DNA from: Aureimonas ureilytica DSM 18598 = NBRC 106430
GTDB taxonomy: Bacteria > Pseudomonadota > Alphaproteobacteria > Rhizobiales > Rhizobiaceae
Direction of reading: 5' to 3'
Length of the DNA stretch: 64,000 nucleotides
NCBI RefSeq assembly: GCF_000382705.1
Contig: NZ_ARQE01000011.1
Location: forward strand, 1 to 64,000
This document shows, piece after piece, positions 56,612 to 64,000 of the stretch. A program made the translations under genes and the position numbers. The notes below the pieces were generated by a model. That model ran no database searches. It saw nothing but the letters and a program-made list of their open reading frames with translations, and was not told where the DNA came from. Positions within the stretch are counted from its first letter, which is position 1. Every line of letters begins with the position of its first letter.

Positions 56612-57070
56612 GTGGGCGAACCATCCGATGTTGCCCAGCGCAAGCGAATCGTCGTCAAGGAGATCATGGACGCGGTGATGTCCGGCTCGTCCGGGTCGAT
56701 TGCGCGCCATTTTGCGCCCGGCGCGATTTTCTCCAACAAGAACAATGCCGGCGTGATCGACGCGCCCTGGTTCGACCGGATGGAGGGCGAGTATCGCCTG
56801 GCCGGCGAGGACGAGGCCAAGTCCTTCCTCAACGAGCTCTTGCGGCGGGCGAGCTACATTTCCTACAAGCCGCGCGGCACGATCGTCGAGGACGACGACG
56901 CCGCCAGCCGATGCGACTGGACGCGGCAGGACGAGAACGGCTCGCTCGTGACCGGCACGACCATGTACTGGTTCGGCTTCACCAGCGACGGCCGCATCCG
57001 CTCGATCGAGACGATCGCCTCGATCCATTCCGTCATCTCGGCGCGCCGCAACGACGAAACCGCCGCTTGA
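56612..57070 (+). CDS. NTF2/SnoaL-like small protein
   Basis: A 152-residue protein starting at GTG 56612 with TAGGAG before it. The layout fits a cone-shaped NTF2/SnoaL-like fold: an N-terminal helix (IVVKEIMDAVMSGSSGSIARHF), then beta strands with SYKPRGTIVEDDD, TTMYWFGFTSDGRIRSIET. It lacks a clear catalytic set. Followed 62 bases later by the Omp10-like lipoprotein gene on the same strand. Fold assignment is moderate. Confidence 0.6.
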   Translation: MGEPSDVAQRKRIVVKEIMDAVMSGSSGSIARHFAPGAIFSNKNNAGVIDAPWFDRMEGEYRLAGEDEAKSFLNELLRRASYISYKPRGTIVEDDDAASRCDWTRQDENGSLVTGTTMYWFGFTSDGRIRSIETIASIHSVISARRNDETAA

Positions 57071-57132
57071 CCGCACGCCTCCGAACCCCTCTTCCTGTTT
57101 CCAGCCCAACCTTCCTGCCGGAGCTTTCGACC

Positions 57133-57507
57133 ATGCGCCCCGCCCTCGTCCTCGCCAGCCTTCTCGGCGCCGCTTGCGTGCTTTCGGGCTGTCAGCTCGA
57201 ACCGCAGCAACAGATCGCCGTCGCCCCGCCCCGTGCGACGATCGAGGGCCAGTGGAACTCGGTCGGCGGTCCGGTCGCCTATATCTCGTCCTTCTCGGCC
57301 GGGCGCTTCTCCTCGCGCACGGCGGACGGATCGCGCGTTCTGGCCGATGGCTCCTACACCAAGACCAGCCCGACGCAGGTCGCCATCGTCTTCACCTCCA
57401 CGACGCGCAACACGCGCGAGTCGGTGAACTGCAACCTGATGTCGGCGGACCGTCTGGCCTGCGTGAACTCGGCCGGCGCCCGCTTCGATCTGTCCCGTCG
57501 CGGCTGA
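57133..57507 (+). CDS. omp10: Omp10-like outer-membrane lipoprotein
   Basis: A 124-residue lipoprotein. The signal peptide ends in the lipobox LSGC with Cys20 as the lipidated residue. The mature part has IEGQWNSVGG, SFSAGRFSSRTADG, VLADGSYTKTSPTQVAI and VNCNLMSADRLACVNSAGARFDLSRR, the pattern of Brucella Omp10, a small outer-membrane lipoprotein of unknown biochemical role. Two later cysteines probably form a disulfide. A terminator follows 85 bases after its stop. Confidence 0.82.
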   Translation: MRPALVLASLLGAACVLSGCQLEPQQQIAVAPPRATIEGQWNSVGGPVAYISSFSAGRFSSRTADGSRVLADGSYTKTSPTQVAIVFTSTTRNTRESVNCNLMSADRLACVNSAGARFDLSRRG

Positions 57508-57591
57508 GAGGCCGGGTCCCCGCGCGGCTTCGCCCGAGGGGAGCCGACCCACCTGTCGCATTGCCGGCCAAGCATCCGGCTCCCATATGCC

Positions 57592-57624
57592 CGGCGGCGC
57601 TCCTGGAGCGCCGCCGCTTTGCTT
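57592..57624 (+). terminator. Terminator of the Omp10-like gene
   Basis: CGGCGGCGCTCC and GGAGCGCCGCCG form a perfect hairpin without loop bases to spare, followed by CTTTGCTTT. Confidence 0.75.
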
Positions 57625-57664
57625 TCGCCGGCCCGAACGGCCCCCTTGTCCGGACACACCCCGC

Positions 57665-58729
57665 ATGAACGCTCACGCCTCGCCCTCCTCCGCCAGCACC
57701 GCCATCGGCCCCCTGCCCGTCGGCCATCCGCCGGTGAAGCCGAAGAGGGTCGGCGTGCTCCTCGTCAATCTCGGCACGCCCGATGGCACCGACTTCAAGC
57801 CGATGCGGCGGTATCTGAAGGAATTCCTGTCGGACAAGCGCGTCATCGAATGGCCGCGCGCGGCCTGGTATCCGATCCTCTACGGCATCGTCCTCAACAC
57901 GCGGCCGAAGAAGTCCGGCCATGCCTATGAGCAGATCTGGAACCACGAGCGCAACGAGAGCCCCTTGCGCACCTTCACCCGCGCGCAGGGCGAGAAGCTG
58001 GCGGTGCGCATGGCGGGCGAGGCGAATGTCGTCGTCGACTGGGCGATGCGCTACGGCAATCCCTCGATCGCCGAGCGGACGGCGGAGCTGCAGGCGCAGG
58101 GCTGCGAGCGCATCCTCTGCTTCCCGCTTTATCCGCAATATTCGGCCTCCACCACGGCGACGGTGAACGACAAGTTCTTCGAATATCTCTCGGCGCAGCG
58201 CTGGATGCCGGCCGTGCGAACCGTGCCGGCCTATCATGACGACCCCGTCTATATCGACGCGCTGGCCCGCTCGATCGAGACGCATCTCGCCACGCTCGAT
58301 TTCGAGCCCGAGCGCGTGATCGCCTCCTATCACGGCATTCCGCAGAGCTATTTCCGCAAGGGCGACCCCTATCATTGCCATTGCCAGAAGACCTCGCGCC
58401 TCGTTGAGGAGCGGCTCGGCTGGGCCAAGGGCCGCTTCATGACGACCTTCCAATCCCGCTTCGGGCCGGAGGAATGGCTGCAGCCCTATACCGACAAGAC
58501 GGTGGAGGCCCTGGCGAAGGAGGGCGTGAAGCGCATCGCCGTGCTCAATCCCGGCTTCGTGTCGGACTGCCTGGAAACGCTGGAGGAAATCGCGGGCGAA
58601 GCCGGCGACATCTTTCGCGAGCATGGCGGCACGCATTTCTCGCACATCCCCTGCCTCAACGATTCCGAGCCGGGCATGGACGTGATCGAGCACATGGTGC
58701 GCCGCGAGTTGCAGGGCTGGATCGGCTGA
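57665..58729 (+). CDS. hemH: Ferrochelatase
   Basis: A 354-residue ferrochelatase, which inserts iron into protoporphyrin IX in the last step of heme synthesis. Family features are GVLLVNLGTPDG, LYPQYSASTTATVND, the catalytic His in SYHGIPQSYF and the C-terminal NPGFVSDCLETLEEI with the Glu region of the metal site. HCHCQKTSRLV contains CxC near the middle. ATG 57665 leaves a 25-residue Ala/Ser/Pro-rich leader before the domain, common in Rhizobiales. Confidence 0.95.
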   Translation: MNAHASPSSASTAIGPLPVGHPPVKPKRVGVLLVNLGTPDGTDFKPMRRYLKEFLSDKRVIEWPRAAWYPILYGIVLNTRPKKSGHAYEQIWNHERNESPLRTFTRAQGEKLAVRMAGEANVVVDWAMRYGNPSIAERTAELQAQGCERILCFPLYPQYSASTTATVNDKFFEYLSAQRWMPAVRTVPAYHDDPVYIDALARSIETHLATLDFEPERVIASYHGIPQSYFRKGDPYHCHCQKTSRLVEERLGWAKGRFMTTFQSRFGPEEWLQPYTDKTVEALAKEGVKRIAVLNPGFVSDCLETLEEIAGEAGDIFREHGGTHFSHIPCLNDSEPGMDVIEHMVRRELQGWIG

Positions 58730-58759
58730 ACGCCGACCCCTCGTGAGCGAAGGCGCGTC

Positions 58760-60739
58760 TCAGGCGGCATCGCGGCGATGCGCTTCGGTCCGCTCGTCCT
58801 CCGAGGGTTCAGCGCTCGTTCGCGCCTGCGCTGACGCCTCGGCCACGGGCTGGCTCGGTTCCAACGCCGGCTCGGGCGCTTGCCCCGCCTCGCCCGTGCG
58901 AAAAAAGGTCATGGTGTCGGCGAGCCGTCCGGCTTCGCTCGAAAGGTCGCCCGCCGTTCGGGCCATGCGGTCGGCGCCGTCGCGATTGCCCTGCGTCACC
59001 CGGTCGAGCTGGTGGATTGCCTGAGCGATCTGCTCGACGCCCACCGACTGCTCGCGGCAGGCGGCCGAGATTTCCGACACGAGGTCGGCCGTTCGATTGA
59101 TCTCGGGCAGAAGCTCGGCGAGTCGCACCCCCGCGCCCTCGGCCACTTCGAGCGTTTCAGCGGAAACGCTCGCGATCTCGTCGGCGGCCTCGCCCGAGCG
59201 CTCGGCGAGCTTGCGCACTTCCGAGGCCACCACCGCGAAACCCTTGCCATGCGCGCCGGCGCGCGCGGCCTCGATCGCGGCGTTGAGCGCCAGAAGGTCG
59301 GTCCGACGCGCGATCTCCTGCACGATCCGCACCGAGGCGGCGATCGACTTCATCGCCTCGACGGAGCGCGCCACCGCTTTGTCGGTGGACACGGCATGTT
59401 CGCGGGCGGTCGCCGCAATCCGCTCCGTCACCGCCGCGTTGTCGGCGTTCTGGCGAATATTGGCCGACATTTGCTCGATCGCGGCCGAGGCCTGTTCGGA
59501 CGCCGCGCCGCCCTTGTGCGAGCCCGTGGCGAGATCCCCCGCCGTCGCGGCCGACAGCGCCGAGCCGGAGGCGACCAGCGCCGAGGAGGCCCGCACGTCG
59601 GTCACGATGGCGGACAGTTTGCCCGTCATCTCGCCGACGGCGCGCTGGAGTTCGGCGATCTCGTCGTTGCCTGTCGGGGCAACGGTCTGGGTCAGGTCGC
59701 CCGACCCCACGGCATCGACGAGCCGCACGGCTCGGCGCAGGCGGGTGGCGATGGAATGGGTGAGCCAGAGCATCATGCCGATGCCGAGAACGAGCGCGGC
59801 GCCGACGAGGGCGGCGAGACGGTCGCGCGTGTGCCCATAGGACGCCTGCGCCTCGTCGAGGAAGCCGCGCGCCTGCGCCTGCGCCGCTTGCGTCAGCGCA
59901 TCCAGCCGCGCCTCGACGCGCTCGGCGGCCGGCCGCTGCACCGTGTCGAGATAATGGGTCGTCTGCGTGGCGCGCGCCTTCATCCCCTCCTCGGCCAGCG
60001 GCTGCATGGCGTCGAAGGACTGGTTCCAGGTCTCGGAAATCTGAGCGATCATGCGTTCGGTGCCGATCGGGGCGATCTCGCTCAGGCCGTCGAACTTGCG
60101 AGCCACCAGCTTCTTCAGCCCTTCGAACCGCTTGAACGCCGCCTGGCGCGCATCGTCCTCGGCGGTCGAGAGAATGTCGACCAGCGACAGCCGGGCTTCG
60201 AACATGTTGGTCTCGATGTCCGACAGCGTCTGGCGCGCCTCGAAGGCGGACGCCCCCTTGCCGGCGAGCTGACTGCGCAGCATGCGCAGCTTTCCGGTCA
60301 GATCCTTCTCGATCGGGGCCAGCGCCTCGCGCGCATGGGCGACGGCCCATAGGTCGGTTGCGGCCGCCCCGGCGAACGCGGCATCCGACACCGGTCGCAG
60401 ATCCCGCACCAGCGCCACGAGATCGCCGTCGGCCGACGGCCCGGCGGCTTCGACCTGCGCGAGCCGCTTGTCCAGAAGCGTCCAGGCGCTCGCATATTCG
60501 GCGCTCATGTCGACCGATCCGGTCGAGGAATAGGCCGCGCGGACGATGCGGTGGATGCGCTCCAACTCGCCGGAGATGCCGATCGTCGCCTGCACCATCT
60601 GGAACGGCCGGCTGGCGAATTCCGCCATGGTGCGGCTGCTCTGGTCGAGCGAGACGAGGGCGCTGACGCCGACGCCCGTGGTGAGAAGGAGAAGCGCGCC
60701 GAAGGTGGCGGCGAGCTTGGTTCGAATGGTGATCTTCAT
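58760..60739 (-). CDS. Methyl-accepting chemotaxis protein
   Basis: A 659-residue chemoreceptor. A first membrane segment (residues 9 to 30), a periplasmic helical domain of about 280 residues, the second membrane segment around [20 protein letters not shown], a HAMP domain (to about residue 385) and the signalling helical hairpin with its tip at [20 protein letters not shown] and [11 protein letters not shown] are visible. The long four-helix-type sensor resembles ligand domains for small molecules. There is no che gene beside it, so it must signal to a chemotaxis system elsewhere. It ends convergent with hemH. Confidence 0.94.
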   Translation of the reverse strand: MKITIRTKLAATFGALLLLTTGVGVSALVSLDQSSRTMAEFASRPFQMVQATIGISGELERIHRIVRAAYSSTGSVDMSAEYASAWTLLDKRLAQVEAAGPSADGDLVALVRDLRPVSDAAFAGAAATDLWAVAHAREALAPIEKDLTGKLRMLRSQLAGKGASAFEARQTLSDIETNMFEARLSLVDILSTAEDDARQAAFKRFEGLKKLVARKFDGLSEIAPIGTERMIAQISETWNQSFDAMQPLAEEGMKARATQTTHYLDTVQRPAAERVEARLDALTQAAQAQARGFLDEAQASYGHTRDRLAALVGAALVLGIGMMLWLTHSIATRLRRAVRLVDAVGSGDLTQTVAPTGNDEIAELQRAVGEMTGKLSAIVTDVRASSALVASGSALSAATAGDLATGSHKGGAASEQASAAIEQMSANIRQNADNAAVTERIAATAREHAVSTDKAVARSVEAMKSIAASVRIVQEIARRTDLLALNAAIEAARAGAHGKGFAVVASEVRKLAERSGEAADEIASVSAETLEVAEGAGVRLAELLPEINRTADLVSEISAACREQSVGVEQIAQAIHQLDRVTQGNRDGADRMARTAGDLSSEAGRLADTMTFFRTGEAGQAPEPALEPSQPVAEASAQARTSAEPSEDERTEAHRRDAA

Positions 60740-61035
60740 GCCACTTTTCCCGCCCTTGCGGGGCGGCCCTGGTCCGAAAGCGGCCCTGGGTTGCCGTCTT
60801 CGACCTTGCCAGTGGGTGAAGATACCCGTCTCAATTGACGGCTGTCGGGAGCTGAAACACGGTCTTGTTTCACCCGGAAATCCGCAAAGCCCTCCGGGTC
60901 AGTCCCTTGCCGCGATGGCGGACGTCATGAAATCTTCACGATGAAATTTCGGCCACGGAGGGCTCGCGGACCGGTTCGGGAGGGTTTCGCCCTGCCTGCA
61001 CCTCGCGAGACTCGCTCTCGCTCGAAGCCTGTCGG

Positions 61036-62376
61036 TCAGGCCGTGCGGAAGCGGCCGAGAAGGTTGAGGCCCGCGACCATCAGGAAGGTCATGATCCAGA
61101 GCGTGTTCGCCCGCTCGAAGAAGAAGCTTTCCAGAAGCGCGTTCAGGAGCAGGAACAGGAGCGACATCAGGAAGAAGTCGGCGAGATGCGCGCTCTCGCG
61201 CCCGCCGCGCACACGCAGGTAAGCCACAAGCGGCGCGCCGACGAGCACCCAGAGCGCCAGCACGAGGCCGGGCCAGCCGATCGACAAGGCGATGTCGAGA
61301 TAGCCCTCATGCGCGTTCACCGCGCCGCGCGGGTCCCAGGCGAACTCCATGGGCACTTCCTGCTGGGCGAGATTGGCCGCCGTCCAGAAGGCGCCGAAGC
61401 CGTAGCCGGTCCAGCCGTGGCTCTGGAGGGCGTTCAGCGCGAGACGCCAGAGTTCGAGACGCCCCGTGAAGCTGGTGCCCGGCGCGATGGACTGCACGAC
61501 CCGGTGGGAAAAGGGGAAGATCACCGACCCCACGGTGAAGAAGGCGGCCCCCGCGAGCGCCACGACCGACACGATCACCGGCGCGGCGCGCACTCGCAGG
61601 ACATGCGCCGACATGACCACCGCGAAGACGATGACCGTCAGGCCGAGCGAGGTCTTGGAGCCGGTGCGCAGGATGAAGATGGCGGACAGGACGGCGATCA
61701 GCGCTCCGAGCACCCAATGGCCCATGCGGAACAGATAGACGCCGGAGAAGAAGAACACGGCCATCACGGCGCCCGCCACGTTCTTGTGGCTGTAGATGCC
61801 GCGCCAGAGCCCGGCATGGACATCGCCCACATGGCGCCCGAGGCTCGGCCAGACGAAGACGCCGAGATAGGACAGGAACAAGGCCGCGAGAACCGCGACG
61901 GCCAGCGCGAAGCGCAGGGCGCGCCCGTCCGGCGGCAGGCACAGGGCGCCGGTGACGGCCACCATGGAGATCGTGGAGAACACGACGCCGCGCATCGTAT
62001 CGCTGGGATCGGACGTTTCGAAGGCGGACAGGGCGAACCAGAGCGTCAGCAGGACCCAGCTCGGCCGCAGCAGCGAGCGGGCGACACGCCGGTCGGTGAA
62101 CACGAGATGGCCCACCAGCGCGATGCCGGCCAGAAGACCGTAGCCGAGCTGGTTGAGGATATTGCCGCCGGTGTCGCCCGTATACACGGCCGCATAGGGC
62201 GTCAGGCTGACGAAGCCGACGGTGAGGATGACACTCGCCAGAAGCGTGCGAAGCGCATAGACGGCCTGCGCCGAGGCGTCCGCCGGCGCGGAGCCGGCAC
62301 GACCATGGCGGGAGCCGAGCGCTCCCGCGCCTTGGCCGGAGCGACCCGGCAGGTTCGACCCCGCGAACGACGACAT
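61036..62376 (-). CDS. O-antigen ligase/polymerase family membrane protein
   Basis: A 446-residue protein with about ten to twelve membrane segments and the Wzy_C/O-antigen ligase domain: WRGIYSHKNVAGAVMAVFF, RTGSKTSLGLTVIVF, SFTGRLELWRLALNAL and the large periplasmic loop ending in AHEGYLDIALSIGWPG, with the catalytic His typical of the family. It either joins O-antigen to lipid A core or polymerises a polysaccharide. No sugar transferases are adjacent. A CtrA-type half-site lies about 75 bases before the start. The 296 bases to the chemoreceptor hold nothing coding. Confidence 0.85.
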   Translation of the reverse strand: MSSFAGSNLPGRSGQGAGALGSRHGRAGSAPADASAQAVYALRTLLASVILTVGFVSLTPYAAVYTGDTGGNILNQLGYGLLAGIALVGHLVFTDRRVARSLLRPSWVLLTLWFALSAFETSDPSDTMRGVVFSTISMVAVTGALCLPPDGRALRFALAVAVLAALFLSYLGVFVWPSLGRHVGDVHAGLWRGIYSHKNVAGAVMAVFFFSGVYLFRMGHWVLGALIAVLSAIFILRTGSKTSLGLTVIVFAVVMSAHVLRVRAAPVIVSVVALAGAAFFTVGSVIFPFSHRVVQSIAPGTSFTGRLELWRLALNALQSHGWTGYGFGAFWTAANLAQQEVPMEFAWDPRGAVNAHEGYLDIALSIGWPGLVLALWVLVGAPLVAYLRVRGGRESAHLADFFLMSLLFLLLNALLESFFFERANTLWIMTFLMVAGLNLLGRFRTA

Positions 62377-62449
62377 GACCCAATCCCCCGCGCGAGCGAT
62401 GCCGGGACGATCTTCGCCTCGTCCCGCGCATCCGCATCCTTGCGCGAGG

Positions 62450-62457
62450 ATGGTTAA
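62450..62457 (-). promoter_or_regulatory. CtrA-type half-site ahead of the O-antigen ligase-like gene
   Basis: TTAACCAT on the minus strand about 75 bases before the start of the gene. This is the second exact copy of this octamer that I noted in an intergenic position in the window. Confidence 0.35.
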
Positions 62458-62526
62458 CGGCGCCTCACCGAGGGGGCAAGGCGCCGCTGGCGTTCGGTGC
62501 TTTCGAAAACCGCTTAAGGCCCGCGA

Positions 62527-63096
62527 TCAGTCCTTGGCGCGCTCGACATAGGAGCCGTCGGCCGTCATGACGACGATGCGCGTGCCGGCCGCGATATGCG
62601 GGGGAACCAGCGTGCGAACGCCGTTCGAGAGAACCGCCGGCTTGTAGGACGAGGACGCCGTCTGGCCCTTGGTGGTGGGCTCGGTCTCGACCACTTCGTA
62701 GATCGCGCGCTGCGGCAGCTCGATCGAGATGGCGCTGCCATCGTAGACCGAGAGCTGCACGGTCATGTTTTCCTGGAGATAGGGGGCCGCGTCGCCGATC
62801 ACGGATTCGGGCACGGTCAGCTGGTCGAAGGATTCCGGGTTCATGAAGTGGAAGCCGTCGCCGTCCGAATACAGGAACGTGTGGTCGCGCTCCTCCACGA
62901 AGGCGCGCTCGACCTGCTCGGTCGTGCGGTAGCGCTCGGAGACCTTGGTGCCGTCCGAGATGCGGCGCATGTCGAGCTGCGTGACGGGCGTGCCCTTGCC
63001 AGGATGGATGTTCTCGGCAAAGAGAATGACATAAAGCTTGCCGTCTTCGCGTTCGACGACGTTCCCCTTGCGGAGCGAGCTGGCGATCACCTTCAC
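62527..63096 (-). CDS. efp: Translation elongation factor P, paralogue 2
   Basis: A 189-residue EF-P. The loop reaching the peptidyl transferase centre is IHPGKGTPV with Lys34 at its tip, and the domain-I/II region reads [20 protein letters not shown]. The end is [15 protein letters not shown]. It differs strongly from the paralogue at 38 kb in the loop flanks. It is divergent from epmA with 96 bases between, so it is the probable substrate of that enzyme. Compare the Bradyrhizobium and Rhizobium EF-P, which has the same type of start MKVIASS. Confidence 0.95.
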   Translation of the reverse strand: MKVIASSLRKGNVVEREDGKLYVILFAENIHPGKGTPVTQLDMRRISDGTKVSERYRTTEQVERAFVEERDHTFLYSDGDGFHFMNPESFDQLTVPESVIGDAAPYLQENMTVQLSVYDGSAISIELPQRAIYEVVETEPTTKGQTASSSYKPAVLSNGVRTLVPPHIAAGTRIVVMTADGSYVERAKD

Positions 63097-63192
63097 GGGT
63101 GTTGTTCCCTCTTATGGCTTTGGTTGGGAGCGCCCTAACGCATCTTCGCCCCGTAAGCCAGCCGCCAACGCCTTTTCGAGTTCCGAGCCGCC

Positions 63193-64000
63193 ATGACCGA
63201 CCGATCGCCCTGGTGGGCGCCCCATGTCCATGCCGACCGCCGCCCGCGCCTTCTGCAGCGCGGACGGATCAAGGCCGCCATCCGCGGTTTCCTGGGGGAT
63301 CAGGGGTTCGTCGAGGTCGAAACGGCGGCGCTTCAGGTCTCCCCCGGCAACGAGGCGCATCTTTCCGCCTTCGCCACGCAAATGCAGCGCATCGAGGGCG
63401 GGAGCCAGCCGCTCTATCTCCACACCTCGCCGGAATTCGCCTGCAAGAAGCTGCTCGCTGCGGGTGAAACGCATCTCTTCACCTTCGCGCCGGTCTTTCG
63501 CAACCGCGAGCGCGGCGCGCTGCACTCGCCCGAATTCACCATGCTCGAATGGTATCGCGCGGGCGAAAGCTACGAGCGGCTGATGGCGGATGCGAGCGCC
63601 CTCCTGCGGCTGGCCGCCGAAACCGCCGGCGCGAGCGAGTTCCGCTTTCGCGGCCGCACCGTCGATCCCTTCGCCGAGCCGGAGCGGATCAGCGTGTCCG
63701 AGGCCTTCCGGCGCTTCGTCGGCTTCGACATTCTGGCAACCGTCGACGAGACCGGCGCGACGGATCGCGACGCGCTGGCCGGGGCCATGCGCGAGGCGGG
63801 GCTGCGCGCGACAGTCGAGGACAGCTGGTCCGATCTCTTCAGCCGCGCCCTCGTGGAGCGCGTCGAGCCCGCGATCGGCAATGGCCGCGCGACGATCCTC
63901 GACGAGTATCCCGTCGCGGAAGCCGCGCTCGCCCGCCGCTCGGCGCGCGATCCGCGCGTGTCCGAGCGGTTCGAGCTCTATGCCTGCGGCGTGGAGCTGG
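63193..64000 (+). CDS. epmA: EF-P lysine aminoacylase EpmA (truncated by window edge)
   Basis: The open frame from ATG 63193 has no stop before the window end, giving 269 codons of a protein usually about 325 to 350 residues long. It is a class-II lysyl-tRNA synthetase paralogue without the anticodon-binding domain: RGRIKAAIRGFLGDQGFVEV, ETAALQVSPGNEAHLSAF, LHTSPEFACKKLLAAG and the motif 2 region FRNRERGALHSPEFTMLEWYR. EpmA attaches (R)-beta-lysine to the lysine of EF-P. The divergent efp paralogue 2 is its likely target. EpmB, which makes the beta-lysine, is not in the window. Confidence 0.95.
   Translation, partial: MTDRSPWWAPHVHADRRPRLLQRGRIKAAIRGFLGDQGFVEVETAALQVSPGNEAHLSAFATQMQRIEGGSQPLYLHTSPEFACKKLLAAGETHLFTFAPVFRNRERGALHSPEFTMLEWYRAGESYERLMADASALLRLAAETAGASEFRFRGRTVDPFAEPERISVSEAFRRFVGFDILATVDETGATDRDALAGAMREAGLRATVEDSWSDLFSRALVERVEPAIGNGRATILDEYPVAEAALARRSARDPRVSERFELYACGVEL

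Overview
The window is high-GC, densely coded DNA from an alphaproteobacterium of the order Hyphomicrobiales (Rhizobiales). The placement rests on GcrA, TrcR (DUF1013), RcdA (DUF1465), GapR (DUF2312) and MucR-type regulators, a SAM-II riboswitch, an Omp10-like lipoprotein, a homospermidine synthase and cysteine-free L31 and L36 proteins. A family such as Aurantimonadaceae is plausible but cannot be fixed from the sequence alone.

Positions 1 to about 5,730 are accessory. A short operon of a mobile element enters from the left edge: two small unknown genes, a complete second-copy-type DNA polymerase III beta clamp (dnaN), an excisionase-like HTH gene and an intact tyrosine integrase. After it come an AT-richer orphan gene, an AraC-family regulator and a frameshifted PIN-domain toxin remnant. 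The region ends at the 5' half of a tRNA-Gly(CCC) gene on the minus strand, whose 3' half is missing from the junction. This looks like the edge of an island.

From 6,220 to 9,580 there is an XRE-type regulator followed by a large S-layer-like, RTX-repeat protein with a strong terminator. An inverted repeat between the two is a candidate operator. The next gene, behind dcd, appears cut short at the edge of this block.

From 10 kb to the right edge the content is ordinary core chromosome. It holds dcd, metZ behind a SAM-II riboswitch, apaG, an argD-argF-hslO operon, gcrA, and one phosphate operon in the order phoR-pstS-pstC-pstA-pstB-phoU-phoB with a Pho box ahead of pstS. Further on are a GH15 glycosidase overlapping an SDR dehydrogenase, trcR, rcdA, rpmE, an ABC exporter, a MotA/MotB-like pair, suhB, efp, a Sel1 protein, a ThiE-like gene, purE-purK, rpmJ, pyk, gapR, mucR, a DUF882 protein, a sigma-54 response regulator, pepF, an Rsm22-like methyltransferase, homospermidine synthase, an Omp10-like lipoprotein, hemH, a chemoreceptor, an O-antigen ligase-like protein and a second efp divergent from epmA, which runs off the right edge.

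Three themes link the genes. Several cell-cycle factors (GcrA, TrcR, RcdA, GapR) lie within 30 kb, and there are CtrA-type half-sites ahead of gapR and the O-antigen ligase gene. Phosphate sensing and uptake form one operon. Translation factors are present in duplicate: two EF-P paralogues, one next to its lysyl-modifying enzyme. I did not find a clear new multi-gene system. The best leads are the mobile-element beta clamp, the broken tRNA junction, the regulator/S-layer pair and a candidate small RNA near 31.8 kb.
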